Positions 37,253 through 46,121 of a stretch of 64,000 nt of DNA are shown here, piece by piece. Under the pieces are notes generated by a model. It searched no databases and was not told where the DNA came from. It saw nothing but the letters and a program-made list of their open reading frames with translations. This DNA is from Acinetobacter baumannii (GTDB lineage: Bacteria; Pseudomonadota; Gammaproteobacteria; Pseudomonadales; Moraxellaceae), in assembly GCF_009759685.1 (NCBI RefSeq), contig NZ_CP046654.1, forward strand, positions 2,418,001 through 2,482,000, read 5' to 3'. The position numbers were made by a program, and so were the translations under genes. How positions within the stretch are numbered: position 1 is the stretch's first letter; the number at the start of each line of letters is the position of its first letter.

Positions 37253-37708
37253 ATGCCACAGTATCTCATGTTTGCGGAAAATATTTATAACAAAATTAAA
37301 GATGAGGAATTGTTTTCACATGACTGTATTGAAAATATGAACTTACTTATGACATGTATACGCAGAGAAATTGAGGGAACAGAATTTAAATTAAAATATA
37401 ATTTTATTGATTTTGTTGAATTGTTTAGTAAACAATTAGATGAATGTAAAGTAAAAATAGATGTGAGTTTGATTCCTCCTCATAATTCAGAAGGTGAGTA
37501 TATTTTATGGTTAGCTGGATTTATCGAAAAAATTACAGAAGGTGGACCTAAACCACCTCCGCCTATAAAGAAATTTATTCCAGAGTATATGAGCTTGAAA
37601 TATGAATTAGATTTTTTACCTTTAAATGAGGAAAAAATTCAAACCGAAGGTAAAGAAATTACGGATTACTTTAATTCAAAGCTTTATAAGGCAACTTTTA
37701 AGAAATAA
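37253..37708 (+). CDS. Cargo-region protein, longer paralogue of the 35799 gene
   Basis: 151 residues with GAGGAG upstream. Residues 1-95 parallel the 35799 protein. A proline-rich hinge (GGPKPPPPIKK) and a 50-residue C-terminal domain are unique. Probably cytoplasmic. Two members of one family within 1.5 kb indicate local duplication of accessory genes. Function unknown. Confidence 0.6.
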   Translation: MPQYLMFAENIYNKIKDEELFSHDCIENMNLLMTCIRREIEGTEFKLKYNFIDFVELFSKQLDECKVKIDVSLIPPHNSEGEYILWLAGFIEKITEGGPKPPPPIKKFIPEYMSLKYELDFLPLNEEKIQTEGKEITDYFNSKLYKATFKK

Positions 37709-37733
37709 TAGTTAGTTGTCTCTATTTTTAGCC

Positions 37734-37756
37734 ACCGCCTTAGGGCGGTTTTTTTA
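37734..37756 (+). terminator. Terminator before the second nuclease
   Basis: ACCGCC-TTAG-GGCGGT followed by TTTTTTT. Confidence 0.88.
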
Positions 37757-37768
37757 TGGGTAAGAATA

Positions 37769-38203
37769 ATGGATTCTACAGAATACTTTTGGCTTACTCG
37801 GAAAAAAGAACCTAAAACTAAACCTAAAAGCCGGCCACTGCCAAAGCCTACACAAAAATATCTCGAGGCTGAGGCAACACTTAAGGAAGAGCTTGAGGAT
37901 TTGTCGATTGGATTTGAACAGAAGTTTCAGCCGATCCATACCAAACACTGGCGCTTTGACTTTCATATTGTGAAATTGCGTTTGCTCATTGAAATTGAGG
38001 GCGGTTCCTGGTCTGGTGGGCGTAGTGGAAAACTGTCAAATAAAGCATGGAGTCTTGATCGATATGATCATGCTGAAGAGATGGGTTACAAAATAGAGCG
38101 CTTTCATCCAGACTCTGTTTTGTCGGGATATGTCATTAACTGGATAAAAGACGAATTAGCGAGAATTGAAGATGGAGCAGATCAGACCATTTCCACCGAC
38201 TGA
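37769..38203 (+). CDS. DUF559/Vsr-like nuclease, second paralogue
   Basis: 144 residues. A basic, proline-rich start precedes LKEELEDL, then HWRFDFHIVKLRLLIEIEGG (Asp/Glu of the PD-(D/E)xK core), SWSGGRS, and GYKIERFHPDSVLSGY. It shares the IEGGxWSGGR block with the protein at 32420. It lies directly upstream of the terminase genes, where many phages keep an HNH or other nuclease used in packaging. Overlaps the metallopeptidase gene by 32 bp. Confidence 0.7.
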   Translation: MDSTEYFWLTRKKEPKTKPKSRPLPKPTQKYLEAEATLKEELEDLSIGFEQKFQPIHTKHWRFDFHIVKLRLLIEIEGGSWSGGRSGKLSNKAWSLDRYDHAEEMGYKIERFHPDSVLSGYVINWIKDELARIEDGADQTISTD

Positions 38204-38813
38204 TTTTATTGATCAAGCAGATGAAGAAGAAGCAATAAGACTAACACCAGCACCAGATCTAAAAAAATGGGTTGTTGCTAATTACTTAACTATTGGTGGA
38301 CCTCTTTATAATCCCGATCATGATCACATAGCTGAGCTGCTTCACGATAATGAAGAATTTTTAGCATTTGCTTGGGCCTCTTCTGCATATAAAAGCAAGC
38401 AAGCTATGGTGTTAGGTCAGTGCGAAAAAGTCATGTTCAATGTTGGTGGATGGCGTAAGGCCAGACAAGAGCAACAGATGCGAGACTGGTTCGGCTTTGT
38501 GCCAACATACTTGATCACCATTGATGCTACATTTTGCGACAAAGCAAATGATCGTGAGTTTTGTGCTTTGCTTGAGCATGAACTCTACCATATAGGCGTA
38601 GAACGTGATGAAGACGGTGAAATGATCTTTAGTAGCTCAACAGGTTTACCTAAACATTATTTAGCTGGTCACGATGTCGAAGAGTTTGTTGGTGTAACCA
38701 AACGGTGGGGGGCGAGTCAAAGCGTTAAACGTATCGTTGAAGCTGCAAAGAATCCGCCGTTTGTTTCGAAACTTGATATTTCAAAATGCTGCGGAAACTG
38801 CGTAATCAACTGA
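38172..38813 (+). CDS. Putative phage metallopeptidase
   Basis: 213 residues from the ATG at 38172. The zinc-binding HELYH in LLEHELYHIGV and a later GHDVEEF match the putative phage metallopeptidase family seen next to terminase genes. No signal peptide, so it acts in the cytoplasm; substrate unknown. The C-terminal KCCGNCV is Cys-rich. A terminator hairpin follows. Confidence 0.78.
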   Translation: MEQIRPFPPTDFIDQADEEEAIRLTPAPDLKKWVVANYLTIGGPLYNPDHDHIAELLHDNEEFLAFAWASSAYKSKQAMVLGQCEKVMFNVGGWRKARQEQQMRDWFGFVPTYLITIDATFCDKANDREFCALLEHELYHIGVERDEDGEMIFSSSTGLPKHYLAGHDVEEFVGVTKRWGASQSVKRIVEAAKNPPFVSKLDISKCCGNCVIN

Positions 38814-38834
38814 GCCGAATGGCTCTTTTTTTTG
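38812..38834 (+). terminator. Terminator before the terminase genes
   Basis: GAGCC-GAAT-GGCTC followed by eight T. Confidence 0.82.
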
Positions 38835-38871
38835 CCTTCTTTGCTAGACGTAGCTAGACAAAGGTGGGGGT

Positions 38872-39387
38872 ATGGCTGCACTTAAAGAACAGGTAAAAAT
38901 ATTTATTGTTCAAGCGCTTGCCTGCATGGATACCCCTCAACAGGTAGCTAATGCTGTCAAGCAAGAATTTAACATTGAGATTGATCGAAAACAGGTACAA
39001 CTTTATGACCCGACAAAAGCGGCAGGAAAGAATTTAAGTAAGAAATATAAAGACCTTTTTCATAAAACCCGAGAGGACTTTAAAAAGAATGTTTATGACA
39101 TCCCTTTAGCTAATAAAGCCTATCGGCTTAAAGAACTTCAGAAGATCTATGAAGACTGGAAGAACAACAGGCTTATGAAGCAAGGGGTTATTAAACAGGT
39201 TAGGGAAGAAATGCAGGGTTATGACCTCATGCTTTTAAATCTTGAGTTAAAGCAACTTGAGATTGAAAAGTTAAGAGAGGGTGAAGGTGATGAAGATCCA
39301 ACACCAGTCAAGGTAACTATTCAAGTTGTAGATGCGAGTAAAAAAGATGCCGAACATCAATCCGACACTGAATGTACCTCAGGCTAA
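38872..39387 (+). CDS. Terminase small subunit (DUF2280-like)
   Basis: 171 residues with GGTGGGGG upstream. The N-terminal part (TPQQVANAVKQEFNIEIDRKQVQLYDPTKAAGKNLSKKY) matches DUF2280, a DNA-binding small terminase type; the rest is helical. It should recognise the packaging site and recruit the large subunit, whose gene overlaps its end. Confidence 0.8.
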   Translation: MAALKEQVKIFIVQALACMDTPQQVANAVKQEFNIEIDRKQVQLYDPTKAAGKNLSKKYKDLFHKTREDFKKNVYDIPLANKAYRLKELQKIYEDWKNNRLMKQGVIKQVREEMQGYDLMLLNLELKQLEIEKLREGEGDEDPTPVKVTIQVVDASKKDAEHQSDTECTSG

Positions 39388-40639
39388 TTTTTTGCAGATG
39401 GAAAAGAAGTTCCGCGCATTTGTCGCTGGCTTTGGATCGGGAAAGACTTGGGTTGGATGCTCCAGTTTATGCAACAAAGCTTGGGAATTCCCAAAAGTAC
39501 CTTTGGGTTATTTTGCTCCAACTTACCCGCAGATTCGCGACATTTTCTTTCCAACTATTGAAGAGGTTGCTTTCGATTGGGGGCTTAAAACTAAGGTTTA
39601 TGAAACCAATAAAGAGGTGGATATCTATTATGGTCGGCAATATCGAACTACAATCATTTGCCGGTCTATGGAGAAACCAGCAACCATTGTAGGTTTTAAA
39701 ATTGGCCACGCCTTGATTGATGAGCTTGATGTTATGGCCAAGGTCAAAGCTCAACAGGCTTGGCGTAAGATCATCGCTCGTATGCGTTATAAGCAAGCTG
39801 GTTTGCTCAACGGTATTGATGTGGCCACAACACCAGAAGGTTTTAAGTTTACATACGAGCAATTTGTTAAAGAGGCAAATAAATCAGAGGCTAAGCGTAA
39901 GCTCTATGGAATGATTCAAGCTTCAACTTATGACAATGAAGCTAATCTTCCAGATGACTACATATCATCACTTTATGAGTCTTATCCGCCGCAATTAATT
40001 TCAGCTTATTTAAGAGGGCAGTTTGTCAATTTAACCAGTGGTGCTGTTTACCCCGACTTTGATCGAGTTCTAAACCACACGGATGAAGAAATTAAGAAAG
40101 GTGAGCCTTTACTCATTGGTATGGATTTTAACGTGCTTAAAATGGCTGCTGTGGTTTATGTCATTAGAGAAGGGAAGCCAAGAGCTTTAGATGAACTGGT
40201 TGGCGTGAGAGATACACCGACGATGTGTCAACTGATTAATGAGCGCTTTCCAGATCACGATATTACTGTGATTCCAGATGCTTCAGGTCAGGCAACATCA
40301 TCAAAGAACTTCAGTGAATCTGATCATGCAATCTTAAAGAAAAATGGATTCAAAGTTGAAGTTAATGGTGTGAATCCCGGTATTAAAGATCGTATCACTG
40401 CAGTTAATGCACAAATTCTGAATGCTGAGGGTGAACGACACTTAAAAGTGAACACAAACAAGTGTCCTAACTTTACGGCTACTTTAGAACAGCAAGTCTA
40501 TGATGATTTTGGAATGCCAGATAAAAGCGCTGGTTTGGACCACGTTGGGGACGCTGGTGGATATCCAATAGCTAAGAGATTCCCAGTCATCATTCAGAAA
40601 ATATTTAAACGGCGCGCAATCGCTGGTTTTTCTCGTTAA
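39347..40639 (+). CDS. Terminase large subunit
   Basis: 430 residues from the ATG at 39347; an ATG at 39332 is an alternative with no better ribosome site. Walker A in AGFGSGKTW (about 28-36), ATPase coupling region ATTPEGF, and C-terminal RNase H-like nuclease with LIGMDFNVLKMAAV and the later DHVGDAGGY. Packages concatemeric DNA into proheads by ATP hydrolysis and cutting. Translational overlap with the small subunit. Confidence 0.93.
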   Translation: MPNINPTLNVPQANFLQMEKKFRAFVAGFGSGKTWVGCSSLCNKAWEFPKVPLGYFAPTYPQIRDIFFPTIEEVAFDWGLKTKVYETNKEVDIYYGRQYRTTIICRSMEKPATIVGFKIGHALIDELDVMAKVKAQQAWRKIIARMRYKQAGLLNGIDVATTPEGFKFTYEQFVKEANKSEAKRKLYGMIQASTYDNEANLPDDYISSLYESYPPQLISAYLRGQFVNLTSGAVYPDFDRVLNHTDEEIKKGEPLLIGMDFNVLKMAAVVYVIREGKPRALDELVGVRDTPTMCQLINERFPDHDITVIPDASGQATSSKNFSESDHAILKKNGFKVEVNGVNPGIKDRITAVNAQILNAEGERHLKVNTNKCPNFTATLEQQVYDDFGMPDKSAGLDHVGDAGGYPIAKRFPVIIQKIFKRRAIAGFSR

Positions 40640-40644
40640 TCAAT

Positions 40645-40668
40645 GCACCTTCTCAGGTGCTTTTTTAT
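40645..40668 (+). terminator. Hairpin between terminase and portal genes
   Basis: GCACCT-TCTC-AGGTGC followed by TTTTTT. It lies within the late operon, so it must be read through. Confidence 0.82.
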
Positions 40669-40678
40669 TGGTGTTTTT

Positions 40679-42019
40679 ATGGCAGTTACTGATAAACATC
40701 CGCAGTATATTGCTGCACAAAAAAGCTGGGAGATTATGCGGGACGCCGTTGCTGGTGAAGAGCAGATCAAACAGGCACAAACAAAGTACCTAGCTAAATC
40801 GGCCGGAATGATTGAGGCTGAAAAGCAAGGTGATACGACTGGAGAGATTTATAAGGCCTATCTAAGTCGAGCTCAGTATCCGCTATGGGTTCAGGACGCA
40901 TTACGCACGATGATTGGTTTAGTTTCAAAGCTGGAACCTAACATCGTAATTGAAAGTTCTCTGTTAAAGGGTTTGATAGAGAATGCAACCAATGATGGTT
41001 TTGGGCTTAAACAGCTCTTTATTCGCATTTGTTCAGAGTTGCTAGAGTTTGGGCGCTGTGGTTTGCTTGTCGATGTTGATGGGGCTGGTGTGCCATATTT
41101 CGCTCTATATGATGCGCTATCAATCATTAACTGGAAGGAAAACAGCATTGGTGGCCGTAAGGATCTAAAGCTGTTAGTGCTCGAGGAACAATTCGAAAAT
41201 AGTGAAGATGAGTTTGGGCATGATACAAAGACGGTTCACCGTGTTTTATCTATGGTTGATGGTGCGCTAACTGTACGGTTATTTGATGGCTCTGTTGAAG
41301 AAGATAAAACGCCAGATCTCGGCGGTAATCAGCTATCTTTCACGCCGTTTGTTTTCTGTGGAACGACCGATAATTCTCCACAAGTTGGAACGGTACCATT
41401 GCTTACCATGGCCAAGGCAGCACTCAAGTATTACCAGCTAAGTGCGGATTATTACCAGTCACTTCACCATACAGCTCATCCGCAGCCTTGGATTAATGGA
41501 CTTGAGGGTGATGAAGATATTAGCGTTACTGGTGTGATGGCTGTCTGGAGCCTTCCTAGTGAATCTCAGTGTGGTTATCTCGAAATTTCAGGTAGTGGCA
41601 TTGAACTCACTAAAAAGGAAATGGATGCTCAAAAGAATTCGGCATTAGAAGCTGGAGCAAAGGTGATTGATACCAACTCACAAGAATCAGGTGAAGCACG
41701 ACGTGCGCGTCAGGATGACCAACAAGCAAGCCTACATAGCATTGTCACTTGTGCTGCTGCAGCTATTGAACAAGCTATCAAATATGCAGCTCAGTGGTTA
41801 AAGCTGGATTCAACAAAATATGCATTTACGGTTGAACCTGAATTTATCGTTCAGCAATACGATATCAATCTGGCCAAACAACTTTATGAAGGTGCTATTG
41901 CCGGAAAGAACTCTTTCCGCACATATTGGGAATACCTGATGACAGGTAAATTACCAGCTCACGACTATCAGGAAGAAGTGAAGCGGGTTGAAGGTGAACG
42001 GGACAGTATGCCGTTGTAG
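40679..42019 (+). CDS. Portal protein (DUF4055 type)
   Basis: 446 residues from the ATG at 40679. The start ADKHPQYIAAQKSWEIMRDAVAG-like region and the central GDEDISVTGVMAVWSLP...EISGSGIEL fit DUF4055 portals. It forms the dodecameric ring through which DNA enters the head and to which the tail joins. An in-frame upstream ATG lies in the preceding terminator hairpin and is not used. Confidence 0.88.
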   Translation: MAVTDKHPQYIAAQKSWEIMRDAVAGEEQIKQAQTKYLAKSAGMIEAEKQGDTTGEIYKAYLSRAQYPLWVQDALRTMIGLVSKLEPNIVIESSLLKGLIENATNDGFGLKQLFIRICSELLEFGRCGLLVDVDGAGVPYFALYDALSIINWKENSIGGRKDLKLLVLEEQFENSEDEFGHDTKTVHRVLSMVDGALTVRLFDGSVEEDKTPDLGGNQLSFTPFVFCGTTDNSPQVGTVPLLTMAKAALKYYQLSADYYQSLHHTAHPQPWINGLEGDEDISVTGVMAVWSLPSESQCGYLEISGSGIELTKKEMDAQKNSALEAGAKVIDTNSQESGEARRARQDDQQASLHSIVTCAAAAIEQAIKYAAQWLKLDSTKYAFTVEPEFIVQQYDINLAKQLYEGAIAGKNSFRTYWEYLMTGKLPAHDYQEEVKRVEGERDSMPL

Positions 42020-42028
42020 AGGTGACGT

Positions 42029-43135
42029 ATGGCTTCAAAAGAAGATAAATCATTGATTGAAGTACTTACCCAACATCAGGCGTACTTATATCGGGTGTCT
42101 TCTCAATCTGTTAATGAGCTACTAAAAATCTTTAATGATGAGTCAATATTAATGTTGGCAAAGCTTCGGGATTTGCTTGATGAATTAAATGATTCTGAAA
42201 AGATGGCTCTAGCAAGTGGACAGTACACTACAACTAATCTTAAAGAAATTCGTGATCTGATTGCTCAGTGGTTTATAGGACTAAATACTGCATTACCTGA
42301 AGCTTTCGCAGTTTCTGCTACTGCCTTGGCAGTATATGAAGCCAATTATACGGCGAAGCTATATGGCGGCAAGATCAAAAAGCCAAATGGTGAAAAGCTT
42401 TATGCAGCAGCTAAAAAAGTACCGTTGGTGGGAGGAGCACTGGTTGATGAGCTGCTTTCTAAGATTGCTGAAACTGCACGCCAAAAAGTTGAGTATGCCA
42501 TTCGGGATGGTATCAACTCAGGTAAAACAAATCAGGAAATAGTTCAGCGCATTCGCGGCACCAAGCGGCTTAATTATGAGGATGGGCTTCTAAGTAGCAG
42601 TAAGACTGATATCGACCGTACGGTGAGAACAGTTCGTAGTCATGTAGCCAATCAAGCTTATCTCAATAGCTTTAACCAGATTGGCTTTGAATACGTAAGA
42701 CTGGTAGCAACTTTAGACGGAAGAACTTCAAAACTTTGCGCAACTCTTGATGGTTCCGTATGGGAGATTAACGATCCGGCAAAGCGCGTACCGCCGTTGC
42801 ATCCTAATTGCCGAAGTATTCTGGTACCTGTAGAGAAAGACGGGAAATTAGTTGGTGAACGGCCATTTGTTATGGACGAACGTCGAGTTAAAGACATCCC
42901 GAAAGAAGAGCGTAGCCAGTTAATAGGGCAGCTAGATGCCAATACTACGTTTAGAGAGTTCTTCAAGAAGACAGATGATTTCTTTCAAAGAGAATGGTTG
43001 GGGCCGAAACGTTACAAGCTCTATAAGGAAGGAAAATTTGATTTTGATAAGTTCTTCGATCCAGAGGGGCGGTTATATACATTGGACCAACTTCGAAAGT
43101 TGGATGAGCAAACCTTTAAGGAGTTGGGCTTATGA
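42029..43135 (+). CDS. Head morphogenesis / MuF-like minor capsid protein
   Basis: 368 residues, with GAGGTG upstream. The central part has the MuF/gp7 pattern: VRSHVANQAYLNSF, LVATLDGRTSKLC, RVPPLHPNCRSILVP, with the conserved Cys and His residues. Such proteins sit inside the head near the portal and often leave with the DNA. No C-terminal toxin fusion is visible; the last 80 residues are charged and helical. Confidence 0.87.
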   Translation: MASKEDKSLIEVLTQHQAYLYRVSSQSVNELLKIFNDESILMLAKLRDLLDELNDSEKMALASGQYTTTNLKEIRDLIAQWFIGLNTALPEAFAVSATALAVYEANYTAKLYGGKIKKPNGEKLYAAAKKVPLVGGALVDELLSKIAETARQKVEYAIRDGINSGKTNQEIVQRIRGTKRLNYEDGLLSSSKTDIDRTVRTVRSHVANQAYLNSFNQIGFEYVRLVATLDGRTSKLCATLDGSVWEINDPAKRVPPLHPNCRSILVPVEKDGKLVGERPFVMDERRVKDIPKEERSQLIGQLDANTTFREFFKKTDDFFQREWLGPKRYKLYKEGKFDFDKFFDPEGRLYTLDQLRKLDEQTFKELGL

Positions 43136-43362
43136 GTGAGTCAAGACATTTAGTGCTAAAGCGTCACCCTACTTTGAAAGGTTATCTGGTTATTTGTGAT
43201 GAAGAAACTGGACAACCACTAGCTGGACAAAGAGCAGTACAGATGAATTCTGATGCCTTAAATGGACCTGCAACAATTACTGTAACTTTTGAAGCATATG
43301 GTGCTCATGGTGTTCGCTTACTGACTGATGAACCAAGGCCGACTCAAACAAAGCAAATGTAG
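43132..43362 (+). CDS. Small phage head-region protein, unknown
   Basis: 76 residues, ATGA overlap with the MuF-like gene. Beta-rich (LVLKRHPTLKGYLVICDEETGQPLAGQ, ATITVTFEAYG). Similar short genes often follow MuF genes in Acinetobacter siphophages; perhaps a head decoration or assembly factor. No family name can be given. Confidence 0.6.
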   Translation: MSESRHLVLKRHPTLKGYLVICDEETGQPLAGQRAVQMNSDALNGPATITVTFEAYGAHGVRLLTDEPRPTQTKQM

Positions 43363-43377
43363 CGAAAGGTACTACAA

Positions 43378-43530
43378 ATGTCTGAAAAGCAAATCAATAT
43401 GTCGGATGCTCAATATATTCTGAGCACAAAATTAATTCTGGTGCCATTTCTTCAAATTAAGATTTCAAGAGCCATGGCAATTTATGGTTTTACTTTTGAA
43501 AGATTAAAAGCGATTGCACTCATCAATTAG
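43378..43530 (+). CDS. 50-residue phage protein, unknown
   Basis: ATG-started frame with AAAGG upstream. Mostly helical, with a hydrophobic middle (LILVPFLQIKIS, AMAIYGFTF). It fills the gap between two head genes on the coding strand and ends just before a terminator. A real small gene is plausible; unrecognised. Confidence 0.45.
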   Translation: MSEKQINMSDAQYILSTKLILVPFLQIKISRAMAIYGFTFERLKAIALIN

Positions 43531-43549
43531 AACTTAATTTTTAACCTTA

Positions 43550-43570
43550 GCACCTTCGGGTGCTTTTTTT
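43550..43570 (+). terminator. Terminator with TTCG loop
   Basis: GCACC-TTCG-GGTGC followed by TTTTTTT. Confidence 0.85.
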
Positions 43571-43581
43571 GTGAGAAGAAA

Positions 43582-43896
43582 ATGATCAAAGAAGTAACAG
43601 AGCAAGAGTTAGCTGAAAAGTCTGTGGCACCCCGAGTAACTAAAGCGCAAATTGATTCATTGATGGAGCGTGTTACATATACGGTTGAGCAACGCCCCGG
43701 TGGCACGACATCTACTTTTGTCCATGCATTTTTAGATGGAAAGTTTTTCCTAGCAACGGGTTTTAGTGCATGTGTGAATGCTGAAAACTTTGATGCTGAA
43801 ATTGGTGAGCGTATGGCTCGTGGAAATGCAGAAAAGTCAGCTGAAAATAAACTTTGGGAGCTAGAAGGCTACCGTTTATTTGCAACAAATTACTAA
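43582..43896 (+). CDS. Phage Gp49-like protein
   Basis: 104 residues. The pattern RVTKAQIDSLMERVTYTV, then FLATGFSACVNAENFDAEIGERMARGNAEKSAENKLWELEGYRL, matches the Gp49/Gp66 phage family, whose role is unknown. It is enclosed by two terminators, so it forms its own small unit within the head cluster. Confidence 0.72.
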   Translation: MIKEVTEQELAEKSVAPRVTKAQIDSLMERVTYTVEQRPGGTTSTFVHAFLDGKFFLATGFSACVNAENFDAEIGERMARGNAEKSAENKLWELEGYRLFATNY

Positions 43897-43913
43897 GTTT
43901 TCAATCGAAATTT

Positions 43914-43937
43914 AGCGTCCTTAGGGGCGCTTTTTTA
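43914..43937 (+). terminator. Terminator after the Gp49-like gene
   Basis: AGCGTCC-TTAG-GGGCGCT (one G-T pair) followed by TTTTT. Confidence 0.8.
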
Positions 43938-43982
43938 ATGCCTTGAGATAAGTCTTTACCCAATCAAACGAGAGGTTTGAAC

Positions 43983-44774
43983 ATGTCATTGCCATTTATT
44001 GTTGATTCACTTGATGCAATCAAAGAAGAACACCGAGCTTTATATGTCGAGGAAAACGGGAAGTTTCGCCTCGACTTAGAAGGTTATGAAGATCCAAAAG
44101 GTTTGAAATCTGCACTTCAAAGCGAGCGAGATGCTGCTAAGAATGCAAAGTTGGAACTTCAAAAACTTCAGAAACAATTTGAAGGAATTGATCCTGAAAT
44201 TGTTAAGAAAGTCTTTGCTCAAATTGACCAGGATGAAGAGGCCAAATTAATCGCAGAAGGCAAGGTTAACGAAGTGATTCAGAAGCGCACCGAGAAGATG
44301 CGTGAAGAGCATGAAAAGTTACTGAAGGCCGAAAAAGAACGTGCCGATAAAGCCGAAGCTTATGCTCAAAAGTTCAAGCAATCAGTAATTCAAAGCCAAA
44401 TTGTGCAGGCTGCAATTGAACTTGAAGCATTGCCAGAAGCGACCCCTGATATCGCCTTTTTAGCTCAGTCAAAGTTTGCATTAGATGAAAACGGCAAAGC
44501 TGTGGCAGTTGATGAAAACGGGGAAGTAGTCATTGGTAAAGACGGCCAAACACCGATGACCCCAAAAGAATGGGTTGAATCTCTACGCGAGCAAAAACCG
44601 TATTACTGGCCTAAACCTAATGGCATGGGCGCACCTGGTAGCAACAATTCAAAAGGTCAGCCAGACATTCTCAAAGCAGATGGCTCGGTAAATATGACCA
44701 AATTGGCGCAATTACGAAATGAAAACCCGCAACTAGCTAAAGAGCTAGCGGCAAAACACGGTATTAAACTTTAA
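43983..44774 (+). CDS. Capsid scaffolding protein
   Basis: 263 residues from the ATG at 43983 (AGAGG upstream). The N-terminal domain is followed by a long charged coiled coil (about 40-145), then a GMGAPGSNNSKGQ linker and a short C-terminal helix. Layout and place directly before the capsid gene are those of phage scaffolds, which guide prohead assembly and then leave. No protease motif is present. Confidence 0.82.
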   Translation: MSLPFIVDSLDAIKEEHRALYVEENGKFRLDLEGYEDPKGLKSALQSERDAAKNAKLELQKLQKQFEGIDPEIVKKVFAQIDQDEEAKLIAEGKVNEVIQKRTEKMREEHEKLLKAEKERADKAEAYAQKFKQSVIQSQIVQAAIELEALPEATPDIAFLAQSKFALDENGKAVAVDENGEVVIGKDGQTPMTPKEWVESLREQKPYYWPKPNGMGAPGSNNSKGQPDILKADGSVNMTKLAQLRNENPQLAKELAAKHGIKL

Positions 44775-44787
44775 GGAGTAAAGCCTA

Positions 44788-45738
44788 ATGGCTGAGACAA
44801 AAATTGCTGATGTAATCGTACCTGAGTTATTTACTCCGTACGTATTAAATAAGACTGCCGAGAAGTCTGCATTATGGCAGTCAGGCATTGTTGGGGAGCT
44901 TGATGAAAAAGTCGCTTTTGGTACAGAAGGCGGTACCACAGTAAATATTCCTTTCTGGAATGATTTAAGCGGTGAGTCCGAAGTACTTTCAGATGGTAAA
45001 GCTCTTGGGGTAAATAACATCACGGCTGGTAAAGATATTGCTATTTTGCATGCCCGTGGTAAGGCTTGGGGTGCAAATGATTTATCTAAAGCATTATCTG
45101 GTGATGACCCATTGGGTGCGATTGCTGATCTTGTAGCAGATTACTGGGCTCGTGAATTTCAGGGGTTTACCGTAAATACACTTAAAGGTGTATTTGGGTC
45201 TGCAAGCATGGCAGGTAATACCCATGACATTTCGGCTGGTACTGGAGCAGCAGCCGTAATTGATGGTCATTCATTTATCGATGCATCTTATAAATTGGGA
45301 GATGCTGTTGATAAATTAACAGCGATTTCAATGCACTCATTCACAATGGCAGCACTAGCCAAGCAAGGTTTAATTGAAACTGTGCGTGATGCTGATGGTG
45401 TGGTGCTTTACAAAACTTTTATGGATCGCCGTGTGATTGTCGATGACGGTATGCCAGTGGATGGTGATGTATTTACCTCTTTCTTGTTTGGCCAAGGTGC
45501 GATTGGTTTCCAAGATATTGGTGCACCAGTTGGTGTAGAGACTGACCGAGACAGCCTAGCAGGTACAGATATTCTTATTAACCGCCGTCACTTTGTATTG
45601 CATCCTCGTGGCATTAAGTGGGCAGGTGATACAGGTATTGCACCTAATAATGCTGGTCTAGCAACAGCCGCAAACTGGGAACGTGTCTACGATCCTAAAC
45701 AGATCCGTATTGTGGCATTCAAGCACAAGATCAAATAA
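44788..45738 (+). CDS. Major capsid protein
   Basis: 316 residues with AAGGAG upstream. N-terminal DVIVPELFTPYVLNKTAEKSALWQSGIV, a E-loop-like region with FGTEGGTTVNIPFWNDLSG, and C-terminal NRRHFVLHPRGIKW fit HK97-fold phage coat proteins. Short hairpin AAGGCGG ... CCGCCTT (45741-45761) after the stop may set the capsid message level relative to downstream genes. Confidence 0.88.
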   Translation: MAETKIADVIVPELFTPYVLNKTAEKSALWQSGIVGELDEKVAFGTEGGTTVNIPFWNDLSGESEVLSDGKALGVNNITAGKDIAILHARGKAWGANDLSKALSGDDPLGAIADLVADYWAREFQGFTVNTLKGVFGSASMAGNTHDISAGTGAAAVIDGHSFIDASYKLGDAVDKLTAISMHSFTMAALAKQGLIETVRDADGVVLYKTFMDRRVIVDDGMPVDGDVFTSFLFGQGAIGFQDIGAPVGVETDRDSLAGTDILINRRHFVLHPRGIKWAGDTGIAPNNAGLATAANWERVYDPKQIRIVAFKHKIK

Positions 45739-45782
45739 CAAAAAGGCGGGTAACACCGCCTTATCTTTTTGGAGATCCACAT

Positions 45783-46118
45783 ATGGGACTTTCATCATTT
45801 AACCGTGCACGGGAAAGACAACAAATGACAGAAACAAAAATTGCTGAACTCGAAGAACAACTGGCAACAGTAAAGGGCGAATTTATTGCCTTTCAAAATG
45901 ATACCGAAGCAATGAAAGCACGTATTGCTGAACTTGAATCAGGTGAAGGTGGTCAAACACCTGAAGATGACCAAAAACCAAGTGATACTCAACCACAACC
46001 AATTAACTATGCTGGTCTAAAAGTAGATGAGCTTCGAGCTGTACTAACTGAAAAAGGCATTGCATTTGAAGCAGGTGCTAAAAAAGATGAACTTTTAGCA
46101 TTAATTCCAAAGGAATAA
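45783..46118 (+). CDS. Head-associated protein with HeH/SAP-like domain
   Basis: 111 residues, with GGAG upstream. Coiled coil (about 12-55), a Gln/Pro-rich acidic linker, then a C-terminal helix-extended loop-helix (YAGLKVDELRAVLTEKGI...KKDELLALI) of the HeH/LEM type. Such domains bind DNA or RNA; here it may be a minor head component facing packaged DNA. Confidence 0.68.
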   Translation: MGLSSFNRARERQQMTETKIAELEEQLATVKGEFIAFQNDTEAMKARIAELESGEGGQTPEDDQKPSDTQPQPINYAGLKVDELRAVLTEKGIAFEAGAKKDELLALIPKE

Positions 46119-46121
46119 TTC

